The notes beneath the pieces were generated by a model. That model had not been told where the DNA came from, searched no databases, and saw only the letters and a program-made list of their open reading frames with translations. 64,000 nucleotides of DNA. Origin: Winogradskyella psychrotolerans. GTDB lineage: Bacteria > Bacteroidota > Bacteroidia > Flavobacteriales > Flavobacteriaceae. Below, piece by piece: positions 35,508 to 46,400 of the stretch. The position numbers and the translations under genes are program-made. The stretch lies in NCBI RefSeq assembly GCF_018860565.1, contig NZ_JAHKPS010000005.1:38052-102051 (forward strand). The letters are read 5' to 3'. The first letter of the stretch is position 1. Each line of letters starts with the position of its first letter.

Positions 35508-38336
35508 ATGAGCCAATTCAACGATTCTATTGAAGTTAAAGGTGCACGAGTTCACAACCTTAAGAACATTGATGTCACTATCCCTAGAGATAAACTAGTG
35601 GTCATAACCGGTTTGTCTGGTAGTGGAAAATCATCTTTGGCTTTCGATACCATATATGCAGAAGGACAACGTCGTTATATTGAAACGTTTTCTGCTTATG
35701 CACGTCAATTTCTAGGCAGTTTAGAACGTCCTGATGTAGACAAAATTGATGGCCTATCTCCTGTGATTGCTATTGAACAAAAAACCACAAGTAAATCACC
35801 TCGTTCTACCGTTGGCACCATAACAGAGATCTATGATTTTTTGCGTTTACTTTATGCTAGAGCTGCTGATGCTTACAGTTATGAAACGGGTGAACAAATG
35901 GTAAGCTATAACGATGAGCAAATTAGAGACCTTATTTTAGAATCGTATAAAGGCAAACGTATTAATATATTATCGCCTGTGGTGCGTTCTCGTAAAGGTC
36001 ATTATCGCGAATTGTTTGAGCAAATTGCCAAACAAGGTTTTGTTAAAGTAAGAACAGATGGAGCCATTGTAGATATTGAAAAGGGTATGAAACTAGACCG
36101 TTACAAAACCCACGATATCGAAATTGTTATTGATAGGCTAAAGATTGACGATAACGAAAACAACGAGAAACGCTTGATGGAATCCATAAATACAGCCATG
36201 TATCATGGAGAAGATGTATTAATGATTATTGACCAAGACACCAACGAACCGCGCTTTTTTAGTAGGAATTTAATGTGTCCTTCTTCTGGTATTTCATATC
36301 CAAACCCTGAACCAAATAATTTTTCATTTAACTCACCAAAAGGAGCTTGCCAAAACTGTAATGGTATTGGCGAATTATATGTGGTAAACGATCATAAACT
36401 AGTTCCTGACGAATCCTTATCCATTAAAAATGGAGCTTTAGCACCACATGGACCTCAAAAGAAAAGCTGGATTTTCAAACAATTTGAAACTATAGCACAA
36501 CGCTTTGAATTTTCATTAAGCGACCCTTGGAAAGACATCCCTGAAGACGCTAAAAAAATTATACTTCATGGTGGTAAAGATAAATTTACAGTAGAAAGTA
36601 AACTCTTAGGAGTCACACGCGATTATAAAATAGATTTTGAAGGTGTTGCCAATTTTATTGAAAGTCAATACCACTCAGATTCCACATCCTTAACACGATG
36701 GGCAAAAGAATACATGGACAAAGTAGAATGTTCAGTTTGTGAAGGTTCGCGTTTACGCAAAGAATCGCTTTATTTTAAAGTTGATGGTAAAAGCATTGCC
36801 GAATTAGTAAAAATGGATGTCGTTGAACTTGGCGAATGGTTAGATGGTTTAACAGAACGCTTATCAAGCAAACAACAACAAATCTCAACTGAAATCATAA
36901 AAGAAATTAGAAATAGAGTTCAGTTTTTATTAGATGTCGGACTTACCTATTTATCACTAAACCGAAGTTCAAAATCGCTTTCTGGTGGAGAAGCACAACG
37001 TATTAGACTAGCCACTCAAATTGGCTCGCAATTGGTTGGTGTATTATACATTTTAGATGAACCAAGTATTGGCTTACACCAACGCGATAACGAAAAACTA
37101 ATTAATTCTTTAGTGTCTCTTAGAGATGTTGGAAATTCGGTAATCGTTGTTGAACACGATAAGGATATGATAGAACGTGCAGACCATGTTATAGACATTG
37201 GTCCTTTTGCAGGTAAACATGGTGGAAAAATTATAAGTGAAGGCACGCCAAAAGAATTACTAAAACAAAACACATTAACCGCTGCTTATCTCAATGGTGA
37301 AAAGGAAATTGAAATTCCAAAAACCAGAAGAAAAGGCAATGGTAAAAAATTGGTATTAAAAGGCTGCACCGGAAATAATTTAAAAAATGTAGACATAGAA
37401 CTACCATTAGGTAAAATGATTGGTATTACTGGAGTGTCAGGAAGTGGAAAATCTACCTTAATTAACGAAACCCTCTACCCTATTCTAAATGCACATTACT
37501 TTAATGGAGTAAAAAAACCAATGCCTTATAAGAGTATAAAAGGGTTAGAACATTTAGATAAAGTCATTGACATTAACCAATCACCAATTGGACGTACTCC
37601 AAGAAGTAATCCTGCAACCTACACTAAGACTTTTGATGAGATTAGAAGTTTATTTGCTAAAATACCCGAAGCGATGATTCGCGGATACAAACCAGGCCGT
37701 TTTAGCTTTAATGTTAAAGGCGGACGTTGCGAAACATGTCAAGGTGGTGGTTTACGTGTCATTGAAATGAATTTCCTACCAGACGTCTATGTCGAGTGTG
37801 AAACATGCCAAGGTAAACGATTTAATAGAGAAACATTGGAAATTCGTTACAAAGGAAAATCAATTAGTGATGTGTTAAATATGACGATTGAAGAAGCCGT
37901 TGATTTTTTTGAAAACATTCCTAAAATCCATAGAAAACTTAAAACCATTAAAGATGTTGGTTTGGGGTACATTACCTTAGGTCAACAAAGCACTACACTT
38001 TCCGGAGGTGAAGCTCAACGTATTAAGTTAGCTACAGAACTAAGTAAACGAGACACTGGAAACACCTTTTATATTTTAGACGAACCAACCACTGGCCTAC
38101 ATTTTGAAGACATTAGAGTCTTAATGAAAGTCCTTAATAAATTGGCAGATAAAGGCAATACCGTTTTAATTATTGAGCACAACTTAGATGTGATAAAAAC
38201 AGTAGATTACATCATAGATATTGGCTACGAAGGAGGAAAAGCTGGCGGACAAGTGGTAGCCAAAGGTACACCTGAGCAAATTATAAAAGATAAAAAGAGC
38301 TACACTGCAACGTTTTTGAAGAAAGAACTAATGTAA
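35508..38336 (+). CDS. uvrA: Excinuclease ABC subunit A
   Basis: UvrA scans DNA for bulky lesions and loads UvrB in nucleotide excision repair. The 942-aa protein contains both ABC ATPase modules: Walker [10 protein letters not shown] near residue 35 and GVSGSGKST near residue 645, with signature motifs [15 protein letters not shown] and [15 protein letters not shown]. The zinc modules are present ([17 protein letters not shown] and CETCQGGG). Length and order are standard. The gene is monocistronic with a clear promoter. Loss of nothing essential is seen. Confidence 0.98.
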   Translation: MSQFNDSIEVKGARVHNLKNIDVTIPRDKLVVITGLSGSGKSSLAFDTIYAEGQRRYIETFSAYARQFLGSLERPDVDKIDGLSPVIAIEQKTTSKSPRSTVGTITEIYDFLRLLYARAADAYSYETGEQMVSYNDEQIRDLILESYKGKRINILSPVVRSRKGHYRELFEQIAKQGFVKVRTDGAIVDIEKGMKLDRYKTHDIEIVIDRLKIDDNENNEKRLMESINTAMYHGEDVLMIIDQDTNEPRFFSRNLMCPSSGISYPNPEPNNFSFNSPKGACQNCNGIGELYVVNDHKLVPDESLSIKNGALAPHGPQKKSWIFKQFETIAQRFEFSLSDPWKDIPEDAKKIILHGGKDKFTVESKLLGVTRDYKIDFEGVANFIESQYHSDSTSLTRWAKEYMDKVECSVCEGSRLRKESLYFKVDGKSIAELVKMDVVELGEWLDGLTERLSSKQQQISTEIIKEIRNRVQFLLDVGLTYLSLNRSSKSLSGGEAQRIRLATQIGSQLVGVLYILDEPSIGLHQRDNEKLINSLVSLRDVGNSVIVVEHDKDMIERADHVIDIGPFAGKHGGKIISEGTPKELLKQNTLTAAYLNGEKEIEIPKTRRKGNGKKLVLKGCTGNNLKNVDIELPLGKMIGITGVSGSGKSTLINETLYPILNAHYFNGVKKPMPYKSIKGLEHLDKVIDINQSPIGRTPRSNPATYTKTFDEIRSLFAKIPEAMIRGYKPGRFSFNVKGGRCETCQGGGLRVIEMNFLPDVYVECETCQGKRFNRETLEIRYKGKSISDVLNMTIEEAVDFFENIPKIHRKLKTIKDVGLGYITLGQQSTTLSGGEAQRIKLATELSKRDTGNTFYILDEPTTGLHFEDIRVLMKVLNKLADKGNTVLIIEHNLDVIKTVDYIIDIGYEGGKAGGQVVAKGTPEQIIKDKKSYTATFLKKELM

Positions 38337-38441
38337 ATTCTTACAATTCTTCATAATTCTGACGTATTTCATATTTTTTTTAACGCATTAGATTAAAACT
38401 GCAAGCGTTAGCATTTTAATTGTATAAATTTATTTAACTAA

Positions 38442-38627
<186 letters not shown>

Positions 38628-38648
38628 TTACTTAAATATCTTAACTTT

Positions 38649-38687
38649 TAAGCGTATGAGTTTTTCATTTATACGCTTATTTTTTTG
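38649..38687 (+). terminator. Intrinsic terminator after the small membrane gene
   Basis: Nine-bp stem TAAGCGTAT/ATACGCTTA (38649-38657 and 38671-38679) with a 13-nt loop, followed by a run of eight T. Confidence 0.8.
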
Positions 38688-38745
38688 TTAATAGCCAAAT
38701 AATTCGTTCATTTTAACTTAAATTTGGTCTTCCAAAAAATCAGAC

Positions 38746-38770
38746 AAAGCCATATAATTATATGGCTTTT
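38746..38770. repeat. Palindromic hairpin AAAGCCATATAA/TTATATGGCTTT
   Basis: A 24-bp perfect palindrome 38746-38769, 30 bp upstream of the LOG-family ATG. It could act as a second terminator or as an operator for the downstream gene. Confidence 0.55.
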
Positions 38771-38799
38771 ATAATGCTATAATAAATTATTTAAACAAT

Positions 38800-39486
38800 A
38801 TGCGAACAGAAAACAAAAATAAAGGCTGGAATGAAATAAAAACAAACGACTCATGGGCAATTTTTAAAATCATGGGAGAGTTTGTTAATGGTTATGAAAA
38901 ACTAAGTAAAATAGGACCATGTGTTTCAATTTTTGGGTCTGCAAGAACAAAGCCAGATCATAAATACTATAAGCTCACAGAAGAAGTTGCTAAAAAGATT
39001 GTAGAACAAGGCTATGGAGTTATTACAGGTGGTGGTCCAGGTATTATGGAAGCGGGTAACAAAGGTGCTCATATTGCTGGTGGAACTTCCGTAGGTTTAA
39101 ACATAGAATTACCTTTTGAACAACACGACAATCCTTATATAGACAATGATAAAAGCTTAGACTTTGATTACTTCTTTGTACGTAAGGTAATGTTTGTAAA
39201 ATATTCACAAGGCTTTGTAGTTATGCCAGGAGGATTTGGAACTTTAGACGAACTTTTTGAAGCGATAACCTTAATACAAACTCATAAAATTGAATCATTC
39301 CCTATTATTTTAGTTGGAAAAGATTTTTGGGGCGGCTTAATGGATTGGGTAAAAACAACCTTATTAGACGCTGGAAATATCAGTGCTAAAGATTTAGACC
39401 TTATTCACCTTGTCGACTCTGGAGATGAAGTTATCGAAATATTAAACAGCTTTTATAAAGAGTACGACCTTAGTCCTAATTTCTAA
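38800..39486 (+). CDS. LOG-family nucleotide 5'-monophosphate phosphoribohydrolase
   Basis: This 228-aa protein belongs to the TIGR00730/LOG family, which cleaves nucleoside monophosphates such as AMP or cytokinin ribotides to the base and ribose-5-phosphate. Diagnostic motifs: SIFGSART, TGGGPGIMEAGNKGA and the active-site MPGGFGTLDELFE. Length and order are as expected. It is followed 38 bp later by a secreted nuclease-like gene on the same strand. Confidence 0.94.
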   Translation: MRTENKNKGWNEIKTNDSWAIFKIMGEFVNGYEKLSKIGPCVSIFGSARTKPDHKYYKLTEEVAKKIVEQGYGVITGGGPGIMEAGNKGAHIAGGTSVGLNIELPFEQHDNPYIDNDKSLDFDYFFVRKVMFVKYSQGFVVMPGGFGTLDELFEAITLIQTHKIESFPIILVGKDFWGGLMDWVKTTLLDAGNISAKDLDLIHLVDSGDEVIEILNSFYKEYDLSPNF

Positions 39487-39524
39487 GAAAATCTTATTTT
39501 TTTTTGAAGAATCCCTTCTTTGCT

Positions 39525-40796
39525 ATGAAAAAAAAAATCGTAGGTTTTTTTATAATTACTTTATTCACTTTAACCGTTTCTGCTCAAGAAACAGTTAAAG
39601 TGATGTTTTATAATTTATTAAATTATCCCTTAGAAAATACGATTCCTAATCGTATATATGATTTGTCTTATATTTTATCTGACTATCAACCCGATTTATT
39701 TTTAGTCTGTGAGCTCAACAATATCACTGGAGCCATGGTTCTCTTAAATACAACAAAGATTGCTATTAACTCTAATTATGAAATGGCAACCTTCACTTCT
39801 AACACTTCTGATGATACTGATGGTAATCAAAATGATTTACAGAATCTTTTATATTACGACAGTTCAAAATTTACTATTGAAGAAGAAATTATTGTTCCCA
39901 CTTATCTAAGAGATTTTAATGTCTATCGGATTCAATTAAAAACAATAAATCAAACTACAGATCCTGTAGAAATATATATTATTATTAGTCATTTAAAAGC
40001 GTCTAGCGGAGCCTATAATGCACAAAAGCGTTTCGAAATGATTGAAGATCTTGAAGGTTATCTAGAGACTTTACCTGCTAACACTAATGTCTTATTAGGC
40101 GGCGATTTAAATTTATATACCTCTAGCGAAGCCGCGTTTCAAACCTTATTAAATGAAAGTAATACCATCACATTTGTAGATCCTGTAAATCGCATTGGTA
40201 GTTGGCACAATAACACCGATTATATTGATGTATTTACACAATCTACACGTACACAAACTGGTTTAGGTGGAGCTACAGGTGGTTTTGATGATCGTTTTGA
40301 TTTTATACTAACTTCAGACAATATGATAAATACAGCAAATATAACGTATGTTCCAGGTTCTTATCAGGCGTATGGTAATAACGGATTAATTTCTTGCTGG
40401 AATAAATCTATAAACTCATTAGATTGTGAAACCACTGGTTCTGAATTTTCGTATGAATTAAGAAATGCATTACACAGTTTTAGCGATCACCTCCTTGTTA
40501 CCTTATCACTAGAAACAGATGCTTCTTTTTTAAGTGTAGAAGATTTTAGATTTTCGCCTGGTTTTAACCTCGACTCAACAATTATAAATCATAGTCTCAC
40601 AATTAATATCACCAATATTGAGTTATACAATAAATGTTTAGTAATATATACTAATTTAGGTCAGAAAGTAAAACTATTCCAAATGAGTTCAGAAGCTAAA
40701 CAACACTTCGATATTTCTGATTTACAAACCGGATTATTTTATGCAAACATAGATAACAGTAATTCAAACCCTATAAAATTTATTATTTCTAATTGA
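39525..40796 (+). CDS. Secreted endonuclease/exonuclease/phosphatase-family protein
   Basis: Started at the ATG at 39525 (423 aa) because the signal peptide begins there (KKKIVGFFIITLFTLTVSAQ); an upstream TTG would add seven residues. The catalytic domain shows EEP motifs: VMFYNLLNYP, then CELNNI with the metal Glu, IISHLKASSG, LLGGDLNLYT with Asp/Asn, RFDFIL and SDHLLVTL with the C-terminal His. The last 75 residues resemble a type IX secretion sorting domain (VYTNLGQK-like pattern, here IYTNLGQKVKL). Likely an exported nuclease or phosphodiesterase. The stop overlaps the start of the next gene. Confidence 0.88.
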   Translation: MKKKIVGFFIITLFTLTVSAQETVKVMFYNLLNYPLENTIPNRIYDLSYILSDYQPDLFLVCELNNITGAMVLLNTTKIAINSNYEMATFTSNTSDDTDGNQNDLQNLLYYDSSKFTIEEEIIVPTYLRDFNVYRIQLKTINQTTDPVEIYIIISHLKASSGAYNAQKRFEMIEDLEGYLETLPANTNVLLGGDLNLYTSSEAAFQTLLNESNTITFVDPVNRIGSWHNNTDYIDVFTQSTRTQTGLGGATGGFDDRFDFILTSDNMINTANITYVPGSYQAYGNNGLISCWNKSINSLDCETTGSEFSYELRNALHSFSDHLLVTLSLETDASFLSVEDFRFSPGFNLDSTIINHSLTINITNIELYNKCLVIYTNLGQKVKLFQMSSEAKQHFDISDLQTGLFYANIDNSNSNPIKFIISN

Positions 40797-43627
40797 ACAA
40801 AAACTTAATCATAACGACTTTATTAATAGTATTTGGCTACAGTATTGCAGCTCAAAATGCTATGGATATTAATGCTAGTGTAGATGTAGAAACAAAAACA
40901 ATAACGATATCTCAGACTATTGTTTATAAAAATGAATCTAACACTATTTTAAAAGAAATATATCTTAATGATTGGAACCATAGTTATTCTAGTAAATCTA
41001 CACCATTGGCCCAACGCTTTGAAGAAGAGTTTAGCACAAAATTTCACTTAGCAAAAAATGAGCAACGTGGTTTTACCTTAATAACAGCTATTAGAGACAA
41101 CAAGAACAATTCCTTAGAACATAACCGCTTAAAAAATCATGTAGATGTCATTAAGGTGGTCCTTAAAACCCCTTTACAACCTAATGATTCTTATACGATA
41201 CACCTTAACTATCAGCTTTTAATACCAGATGCTACTTTTACAGGCTATGGTGTTTCTAAAACTAAAGATTTCGATTTAAAATATTGGTATATCACACCTG
41301 CCGTTTATAATGGTGAATGGCAGTATTACAGCAATAAAAACTTAGACGATTTATTCATCCCTAAATCCGATATAACACTAAGTATTACACATCCTAGGAA
41401 TTACAAGGTCACTTCAGAATTAGATTTTAATGCCACCCAAACGAATAACAAAACCCAAACCACCATACTTAGTGGTAAAGATCGTATTGACACCTATTTA
41501 TCATTACATAAGTTTCCTCCATATACCTTTGTACAAACAGATGACTTTATTTTAATTTCTAACATTAAGGAAAAAGGACTACAAGATCACGCCAAAGCAT
41601 TACTAACAGACAAGATTACACGGTACCTCACTAAACATCTTGGAGAATATCCTCATAAGCAATTATTAGTATCTTCTATCGATTATCAAAAAAACCCGCT
41701 CTATGGTCTTAATCAATTACCCGCTTTTTTTAGACCTTTTCCTAAAGATTTTCAGTATGAATTAAAACTAGTTAAAACAGCTTTAAAAAAATACATTAAC
41801 AATACACTATTACTTAATCCAAGAAAAGAACATTGGTTAAGTGAAGGGCTTCAAATCTACTATTTAATTAAATATGTTGAAGACAACTATCCTGATGTAA
41901 AACTATTAGGAACTTTAGCCGATTTTTGGGGTATTAAGTCTTTTCATGCTTCGGACTTAGATTTTAACTTTCAGTACTTTCTGTATTCTATGGAAATTGC
42001 ACGAAAAAACCTAGATCAGCCCTTAACAACCTCAAAAGACTCTTTAACAAAATTTAATGCCAATATTGCAGGAAAATACAAAGCCGGAATTGGCCTCAAT
42101 TATTTAGATCAGTTCACTGACGATATTGATTTATCTCAAAGTATTACATCGTTTTTAAAAAACAACCAACTACAACCAGTTACAATTAGCGATTTTGAAA
42201 CTTTCATTACAGCTGAAACATCAAAAGATATTGATTGGTTTTTTACAGACTACGTTAATACCAGAAAAAAAATTGATTTTAAAATTAAGTCTATAAAAAC
42301 TACTGAAGACTCTATAAAATTAACCTTAAAGAATAAGAGAGATAACTCAATGCCTATATCGTTGTTTAAGTTAAAAAACGATTCTGTTATAGGTAAGTTA
42401 TGGGTAGAAAACATTAAAGACACTAAAACCATCACATTGCCTAAAGACAGCACTGAGAAATTTGTATTAGATCACGACAATGTTATTCCAGAATACAATC
42501 AGCGCGATAATTATAAAACTCTAAAAGGTAATTTTTTAAATAATAAACCATTACAATTTCGCTTATTTAAAGATATTGAAGACCCTAATTACAATCAGGT
42601 GTTTTTTATGCCCTTAGTTGAGTTCAATAACATTTATGATGGTTTAACACTTGGCACAAAGATTTATAATAAAACTATTTTAAGAAAACGATTAAATTAT
42701 CGCTTCTCACCTCAATACGCTACAAAATCTAGAGCACTTACAGGGTCTACCTCTATATTTTATACTCATAACATAGAGAACAAAAATCTTTTTGACATCA
42801 CTTATGGTATTACTGCAGGCTACCAATCTTTAGGTCAAGATGCTTTTTTTACAAGAATTCGTCCAATTATCACTTTTCAATTTAGGGATGATTCTAATTT
42901 TAGATCCAATAAGATAGACCAAATTATGGCCAGATATGTAAGTATTGACCGAGAATTTGGTGAGAATGCTATTGCTGTTTTAGATGAACCCGATTATGGA
43001 GTCTTTAATTTGAGGTATACACAATCTAATCCAGGCATTATTAATTACTCTAAGTTTAATACCGATCTTCAAATAGCAGACAAATTCAGTAAACTCTCAA
43101 TTAATTACGAATTTAGACAACTCACAAAAAGCAATAGAAATATCAACTTTAGATTTTTTGCAGGTTTCTTTTTAGAAAACAATTCTGATCCTAGCTCTAA
43201 CTATTTTAGTTTCGCATTAGATAGACCTACAGATTACCTATTTGATTTAAATTATTTAGGACGCTCTGAAGCTTCTGGTCTGTTTAGCCAACAAATTATA
43301 ATTGCAGAAGGTGGTTTTAAATCGCAATTAGAGACACCATTTGCCAACCAATGGATGACAACGGCTAATTTTAGTACCTCTATTTGGAGATATATTCAAG
43401 CCTATGGTGATGCAGGCCTCGTAAAAAACAAATACAACTCTCCAAAATTTGTTTACGATTCTGGTATTAGATTAAATCTTGTAGAAGACTATTTTGAAAT
43501 CTATTTTCCAGTTTACTCTAACTTGGGTTGGGAAATCGCAGAACAAAATTACGACGAACGTATCCGCTTTATGTTCACTATAGATCCTCAAGTACTTTTA
43601 GGTCTGTTTAGACGAAAATGGTATTAA
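40793..43627 (+). CDS. M1-peptidase-like protein lacking the HEXXH zinc motif
   Basis: This 944-aa exported protein starts at a TTG (40793) that overlaps the previous stop (TTGA); no ATG precedes the signal peptide. Residues about 25-220 resemble the N-terminal saddle domain of M1 aminopeptidases (YGVSKTKDFDLKYWYITPAVY). Near residue 355 the conserved Glu helix is present (EHWLSEGLQIYYLIKY). The HEXXH helix that should stand about 20 residues earlier reads LVKTALKKYINN, so zinc binding seems lost. The last 350 residues are beta-barrel-like, ending in Tyr. A non-catalytic or outer-membrane role is likely. Confidence 0.8.
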   Translation: MNKNLIITTLLIVFGYSIAAQNAMDINASVDVETKTITISQTIVYKNESNTILKEIYLNDWNHSYSSKSTPLAQRFEEEFSTKFHLAKNEQRGFTLITAIRDNKNNSLEHNRLKNHVDVIKVVLKTPLQPNDSYTIHLNYQLLIPDATFTGYGVSKTKDFDLKYWYITPAVYNGEWQYYSNKNLDDLFIPKSDITLSITHPRNYKVTSELDFNATQTNNKTQTTILSGKDRIDTYLSLHKFPPYTFVQTDDFILISNIKEKGLQDHAKALLTDKITRYLTKHLGEYPHKQLLVSSIDYQKNPLYGLNQLPAFFRPFPKDFQYELKLVKTALKKYINNTLLLNPRKEHWLSEGLQIYYLIKYVEDNYPDVKLLGTLADFWGIKSFHASDLDFNFQYFLYSMEIARKNLDQPLTTSKDSLTKFNANIAGKYKAGIGLNYLDQFTDDIDLSQSITSFLKNNQLQPVTISDFETFITAETSKDIDWFFTDYVNTRKKIDFKIKSIKTTEDSIKLTLKNKRDNSMPISLFKLKNDSVIGKLWVENIKDTKTITLPKDSTEKFVLDHDNVIPEYNQRDNYKTLKGNFLNNKPLQFRLFKDIEDPNYNQVFFMPLVEFNNIYDGLTLGTKIYNKTILRKRLNYRFSPQYATKSRALTGSTSIFYTHNIENKNLFDITYGITAGYQSLGQDAFFTRIRPIITFQFRDDSNFRSNKIDQIMARYVSIDREFGENAIAVLDEPDYGVFNLRYTQSNPGIINYSKFNTDLQIADKFSKLSINYEFRQLTKSNRNINFRFFAGFFLENNSDPSSNYFSFALDRPTDYLFDLNYLGRSEASGLFSQQIIIAEGGFKSQLETPFANQWMTTANFSTSIWRYIQAYGDAGLVKNKYNSPKFVYDSGIRLNLVEDYFEIYFPVYSNLGWEIAEQNYDERIRFMFTIDPQVLLGLFRRKWY

Positions 43628-43729
43628 CAAATTCTTACTGAAAAGTTAAAATTGTTGAATATTTTAAAATATTCTTATCAATATTTATATTTTACTAATA
43701 ATATCGCAATATTATAACGTCAAATGCTG

Positions 43730-43760
43730 TTGCATAAAATTTTTAATTTTTGTACTTTCG
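43730..43760 (+). promoter_or_regulatory. Promoter of the fused E1 gene
   Basis: TTG at 43730-43732, a 20-bp spacer, then TACTTTCG (one mismatch to TAnnTTTG) at 43753-43760; 20 bp before the ATG at 43781. The spacing fits the Bacteroidota -33/-7 promoter. Confidence 0.55.
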
Positions 43761-43780
43761 CTATATAAATTTTTACCTTC

Positions 43781-46192
43781 ATGAAGACCAAACCTAACAC
43801 CAAAACAGAAATAACTTTTGACGATTTTAAAGCAGAAGTATTAAACGATTACAAACTTGCCGTAACAAGTAGAGAATGTAGTTTACTTGGTCGTAGAGAA
43901 GTTTTAACTGGTAAGGCTAAATTTGGCATCTTTGGTGATGGAAAAGAAATTCCTCAAATTGCCTGGGCTAAAGCCTTCGAAAATGGAGATTTTAGATCTG
44001 GATATTACAGAGACCAAACCTTTATGATGGCTATTGGCGAATTAACTATTGAGCAATTCTTTGCTGGATTGTATGCCAATACAGATTTAAAAGAAGAACC
44101 AATGTCTGCAGGTAGACAAATGGGAGGCCATTTTGCCACTCATAGTTTAGATGAAAATGGCAATTGGAAAAACCTAACGGAACAAAAAAACTCAAGTTCA
44201 GATATTTCTCCTACAGCAGGACAAATGCCTAGACTTTTGGGCTTAGCACAAGCCTCAAAAATATACAGACAAGTTGAAGGTATTGATGCGACTAATTTTT
44301 CTAAATCAGGAAATGAAATTGCTTGGGGAACCATTGGAAACGCTAGTACAAGTGAAGGCTTGTTCTTTGAAACTATAAATGCCGCAGGTGTTTTACAAGT
44401 ACCAATGGTGATTAGCATTTGGGATGATAATTATGGCATTTCAGTACATGCAAGACACCAAACTACAAAAGAAAATATTTCTGAAATACTAAAAGGTTTT
44501 CAACGTAATGAAAACGAAAAAGGATACGAGATTTTTAGAGTAAATGGTTGGAATTATCCTGAGTTAATGGACACGTACCAACGTGCTGCAAAAGTTTCAA
44601 GAAAAGAACATATTCCAGTAATGATCCATGTTCAAGAGTTAACACAACCACAAGGGCACTCTACATCTGGTTCTCATGAACGTTACAAAAACCAAGAACG
44701 TTTAGCTTGGGAAGCAGAATACGACTGTAATGTGCAAATGCGTCAATGGATTATTGCTAATAACATTGCTACAGACGAAGAGTTAACCGCCTTAGAACGA
44801 GAGATTAAAAAAGCCGTTAGAGAAGGTAAAAAGGCCGCTTGGTCTGCATTTATAAATCCTATTTATGCAGAAAGCAAAGAAGTACTTGGTTTATTAGACC
44901 AATTGGCTTCTACAAGTTCAAATGGTGTATTTATAAAGAAACTAAAGAACGATTTAGAAGCTATAGACGAACCGTTAAGAAGAGATTTATTATCCGCAGC
45001 CCGTAAAGCATTACGTTATGTTGTAGCAGAATCATCTCCTGCAAAAACAAATCTTCAAAACTGGATCAACAATTATATCAATTCTGTACAACAAAAATAC
45101 AGTTCGCATTTACATAGCGAATCCAAACTTAATGCTTTAAACCAATCTGAAATACTTCCAACCTACGATGCTAATGCAGAAGAAGTAGATGGTCGTGTGG
45201 TTTTAAGAGAAAATTTTGATGCGATTTTTAGCAACTACCCAGAAGCATTAATATTTGGAGAAGATGCAGGATATATTGGAGATGTTAATCAAGGCCTAGA
45301 AGGACTTCAAGAAAAACACGGAGAACTAAGAGTCTCTGATACAGGCATTAGAGAAGCGACAATATTAGGACAAGGAATAGGTATGGCAATGCGTGGCTTA
45401 CGCCCTATTGCAGAAATTCAGTACTTAGATTACATTATGTATGCGCTTCAAATTATGAGCGATGATTTAGCTACTTTACATTACAGAACCAAAGGCCGCC
45501 AAAAAGCTCCTTTAATTGTAAGAACTCGTGGTCATAGACTAGAAGGTATTTGGCATTCTGGCTCACAAATGGGAGGTGTTATAAACCTTATTAGAGGTAT
45601 CCATGTTTTGGTACCAAGAAACATGACTAAAGCCGCTGGTTTTTATAATACATTACTAGATAGTGATGAGCCTGCTTTAGTCGTTGAATGTTTAAATGGC
45701 TACAGATTAAAAGAAAAATTACCTAACAATATTGGCAAGTTTAAAACACCAATAGGAGTTGTTGAAACAATTAGAGAAGGTGAAGATATTACCTTAGTAT
45801 CTTACGGCTCTACGTTACGTTTGGTAGAACAAGCCGCAAAAGAACTACAAGAAGTTGGTATTGATGCAGAAATTATTGACGTTCAATCTTTATTACCATT
45901 CGATTTAAACCATGATATTGTAAAGAGTATTGCCAAAACGAATAGAGTAATGGTAATTGACGAAGATGTAAAAGGTGGTGCTTCGGCATATATTTTAGAT
46001 CAAATATTAAATGAGCAAAATGCTTTCGAATATTTAGACAGCAAACCGAAGACACTAGCCGCAAAACCACACCGACCGGCTTATGGTACTGATGGCGATT
46101 ATTTTTCAAAACCATCTGTAGAAGATATCTTTGAGGCTATTTATGATGTAATGCACGAGTTAAGTCCTGCTGATTATCCTAAATTGAGATAA
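43781..46192 (+). CDS. 2-oxoacid dehydrogenase E1, alpha and beta chains fused
   Basis: This 803-aa thiamine-diphosphate enzyme joins the two E1 chains that many bacteria encode separately. Residues about 1-460 are E1-alpha (TPP region EIAWGTIGNASTSEGLFFET, then DDNYGISVHARHQT). Residues about 480-800 are E1-beta (YPEALIFGEDAGYIGDVNQG, DTGIREATILGQGIGMAMRG). The likely reaction is decarboxylation of branched-chain 2-oxo acids or pyruvate as the first step of an oxoacid dehydrogenase complex. The fused form is typical of Flavobacteriia. No E2 or E3 gene is adjacent. Tandem terminators follow. Confidence 0.93.
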   Translation: MKTKPNTKTEITFDDFKAEVLNDYKLAVTSRECSLLGRREVLTGKAKFGIFGDGKEIPQIAWAKAFENGDFRSGYYRDQTFMMAIGELTIEQFFAGLYANTDLKEEPMSAGRQMGGHFATHSLDENGNWKNLTEQKNSSSDISPTAGQMPRLLGLAQASKIYRQVEGIDATNFSKSGNEIAWGTIGNASTSEGLFFETINAAGVLQVPMVISIWDDNYGISVHARHQTTKENISEILKGFQRNENEKGYEIFRVNGWNYPELMDTYQRAAKVSRKEHIPVMIHVQELTQPQGHSTSGSHERYKNQERLAWEAEYDCNVQMRQWIIANNIATDEELTALEREIKKAVREGKKAAWSAFINPIYAESKEVLGLLDQLASTSSNGVFIKKLKNDLEAIDEPLRRDLLSAARKALRYVVAESSPAKTNLQNWINNYINSVQQKYSSHLHSESKLNALNQSEILPTYDANAEEVDGRVVLRENFDAIFSNYPEALIFGEDAGYIGDVNQGLEGLQEKHGELRVSDTGIREATILGQGIGMAMRGLRPIAEIQYLDYIMYALQIMSDDLATLHYRTKGRQKAPLIVRTRGHRLEGIWHSGSQMGGVINLIRGIHVLVPRNMTKAAGFYNTLLDSDEPALVVECLNGYRLKEKLPNNIGKFKTPIGVVETIREGEDITLVSYGSTLRLVEQAAKELQEVGIDAEIIDVQSLLPFDLNHDIVKSIAKTNRVMVIDEDVKGGASAYILDQILNEQNAFEYLDSKPKTLAAKPHRPAYGTDGDYFSKPSVEDIFEAIYDVMHELSPADYPKLR

Positions 46193-46230
46193 TTTATACA
46201 CAAATTAAATTTTTAGTTATCTAAAATTCA

Positions 46231-46303
46231 AAAACCTAAACTTACATCAAAGCTTAGGTTTTACAAACCATATAAGAGAGGGCAATTGCCCTCTTTTTTT
46301 TTC
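46231..46303 (+). terminator. Two tandem hairpin terminators
   Basis: First hairpin: 9-bp stem AAAACCTAA/TTAGGTTTT (46231-46239 and 46254-46262). Second: palindromic stem around AGAGGGCAATTGCCCTCT (46274-46297) followed by eight or more T. Both lie after the E1 stop at 46192. Confidence 0.88.
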
Positions 46304-46400
46304 TATTTGTTTGACATGAGTTGCACATTGTTTGTCGAATTTTGTTGTAAACAATTGATTATTTAAAGACTTTAGAGAAAACTTTTTAAATTTATAACTT

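Noticed and set aside
43781..46192. Assembly fusion of E1 alpha and beta genes
   Set aside because: The linker is clean and the fused form is known in flavobacteria, so this is real and not an artefact.
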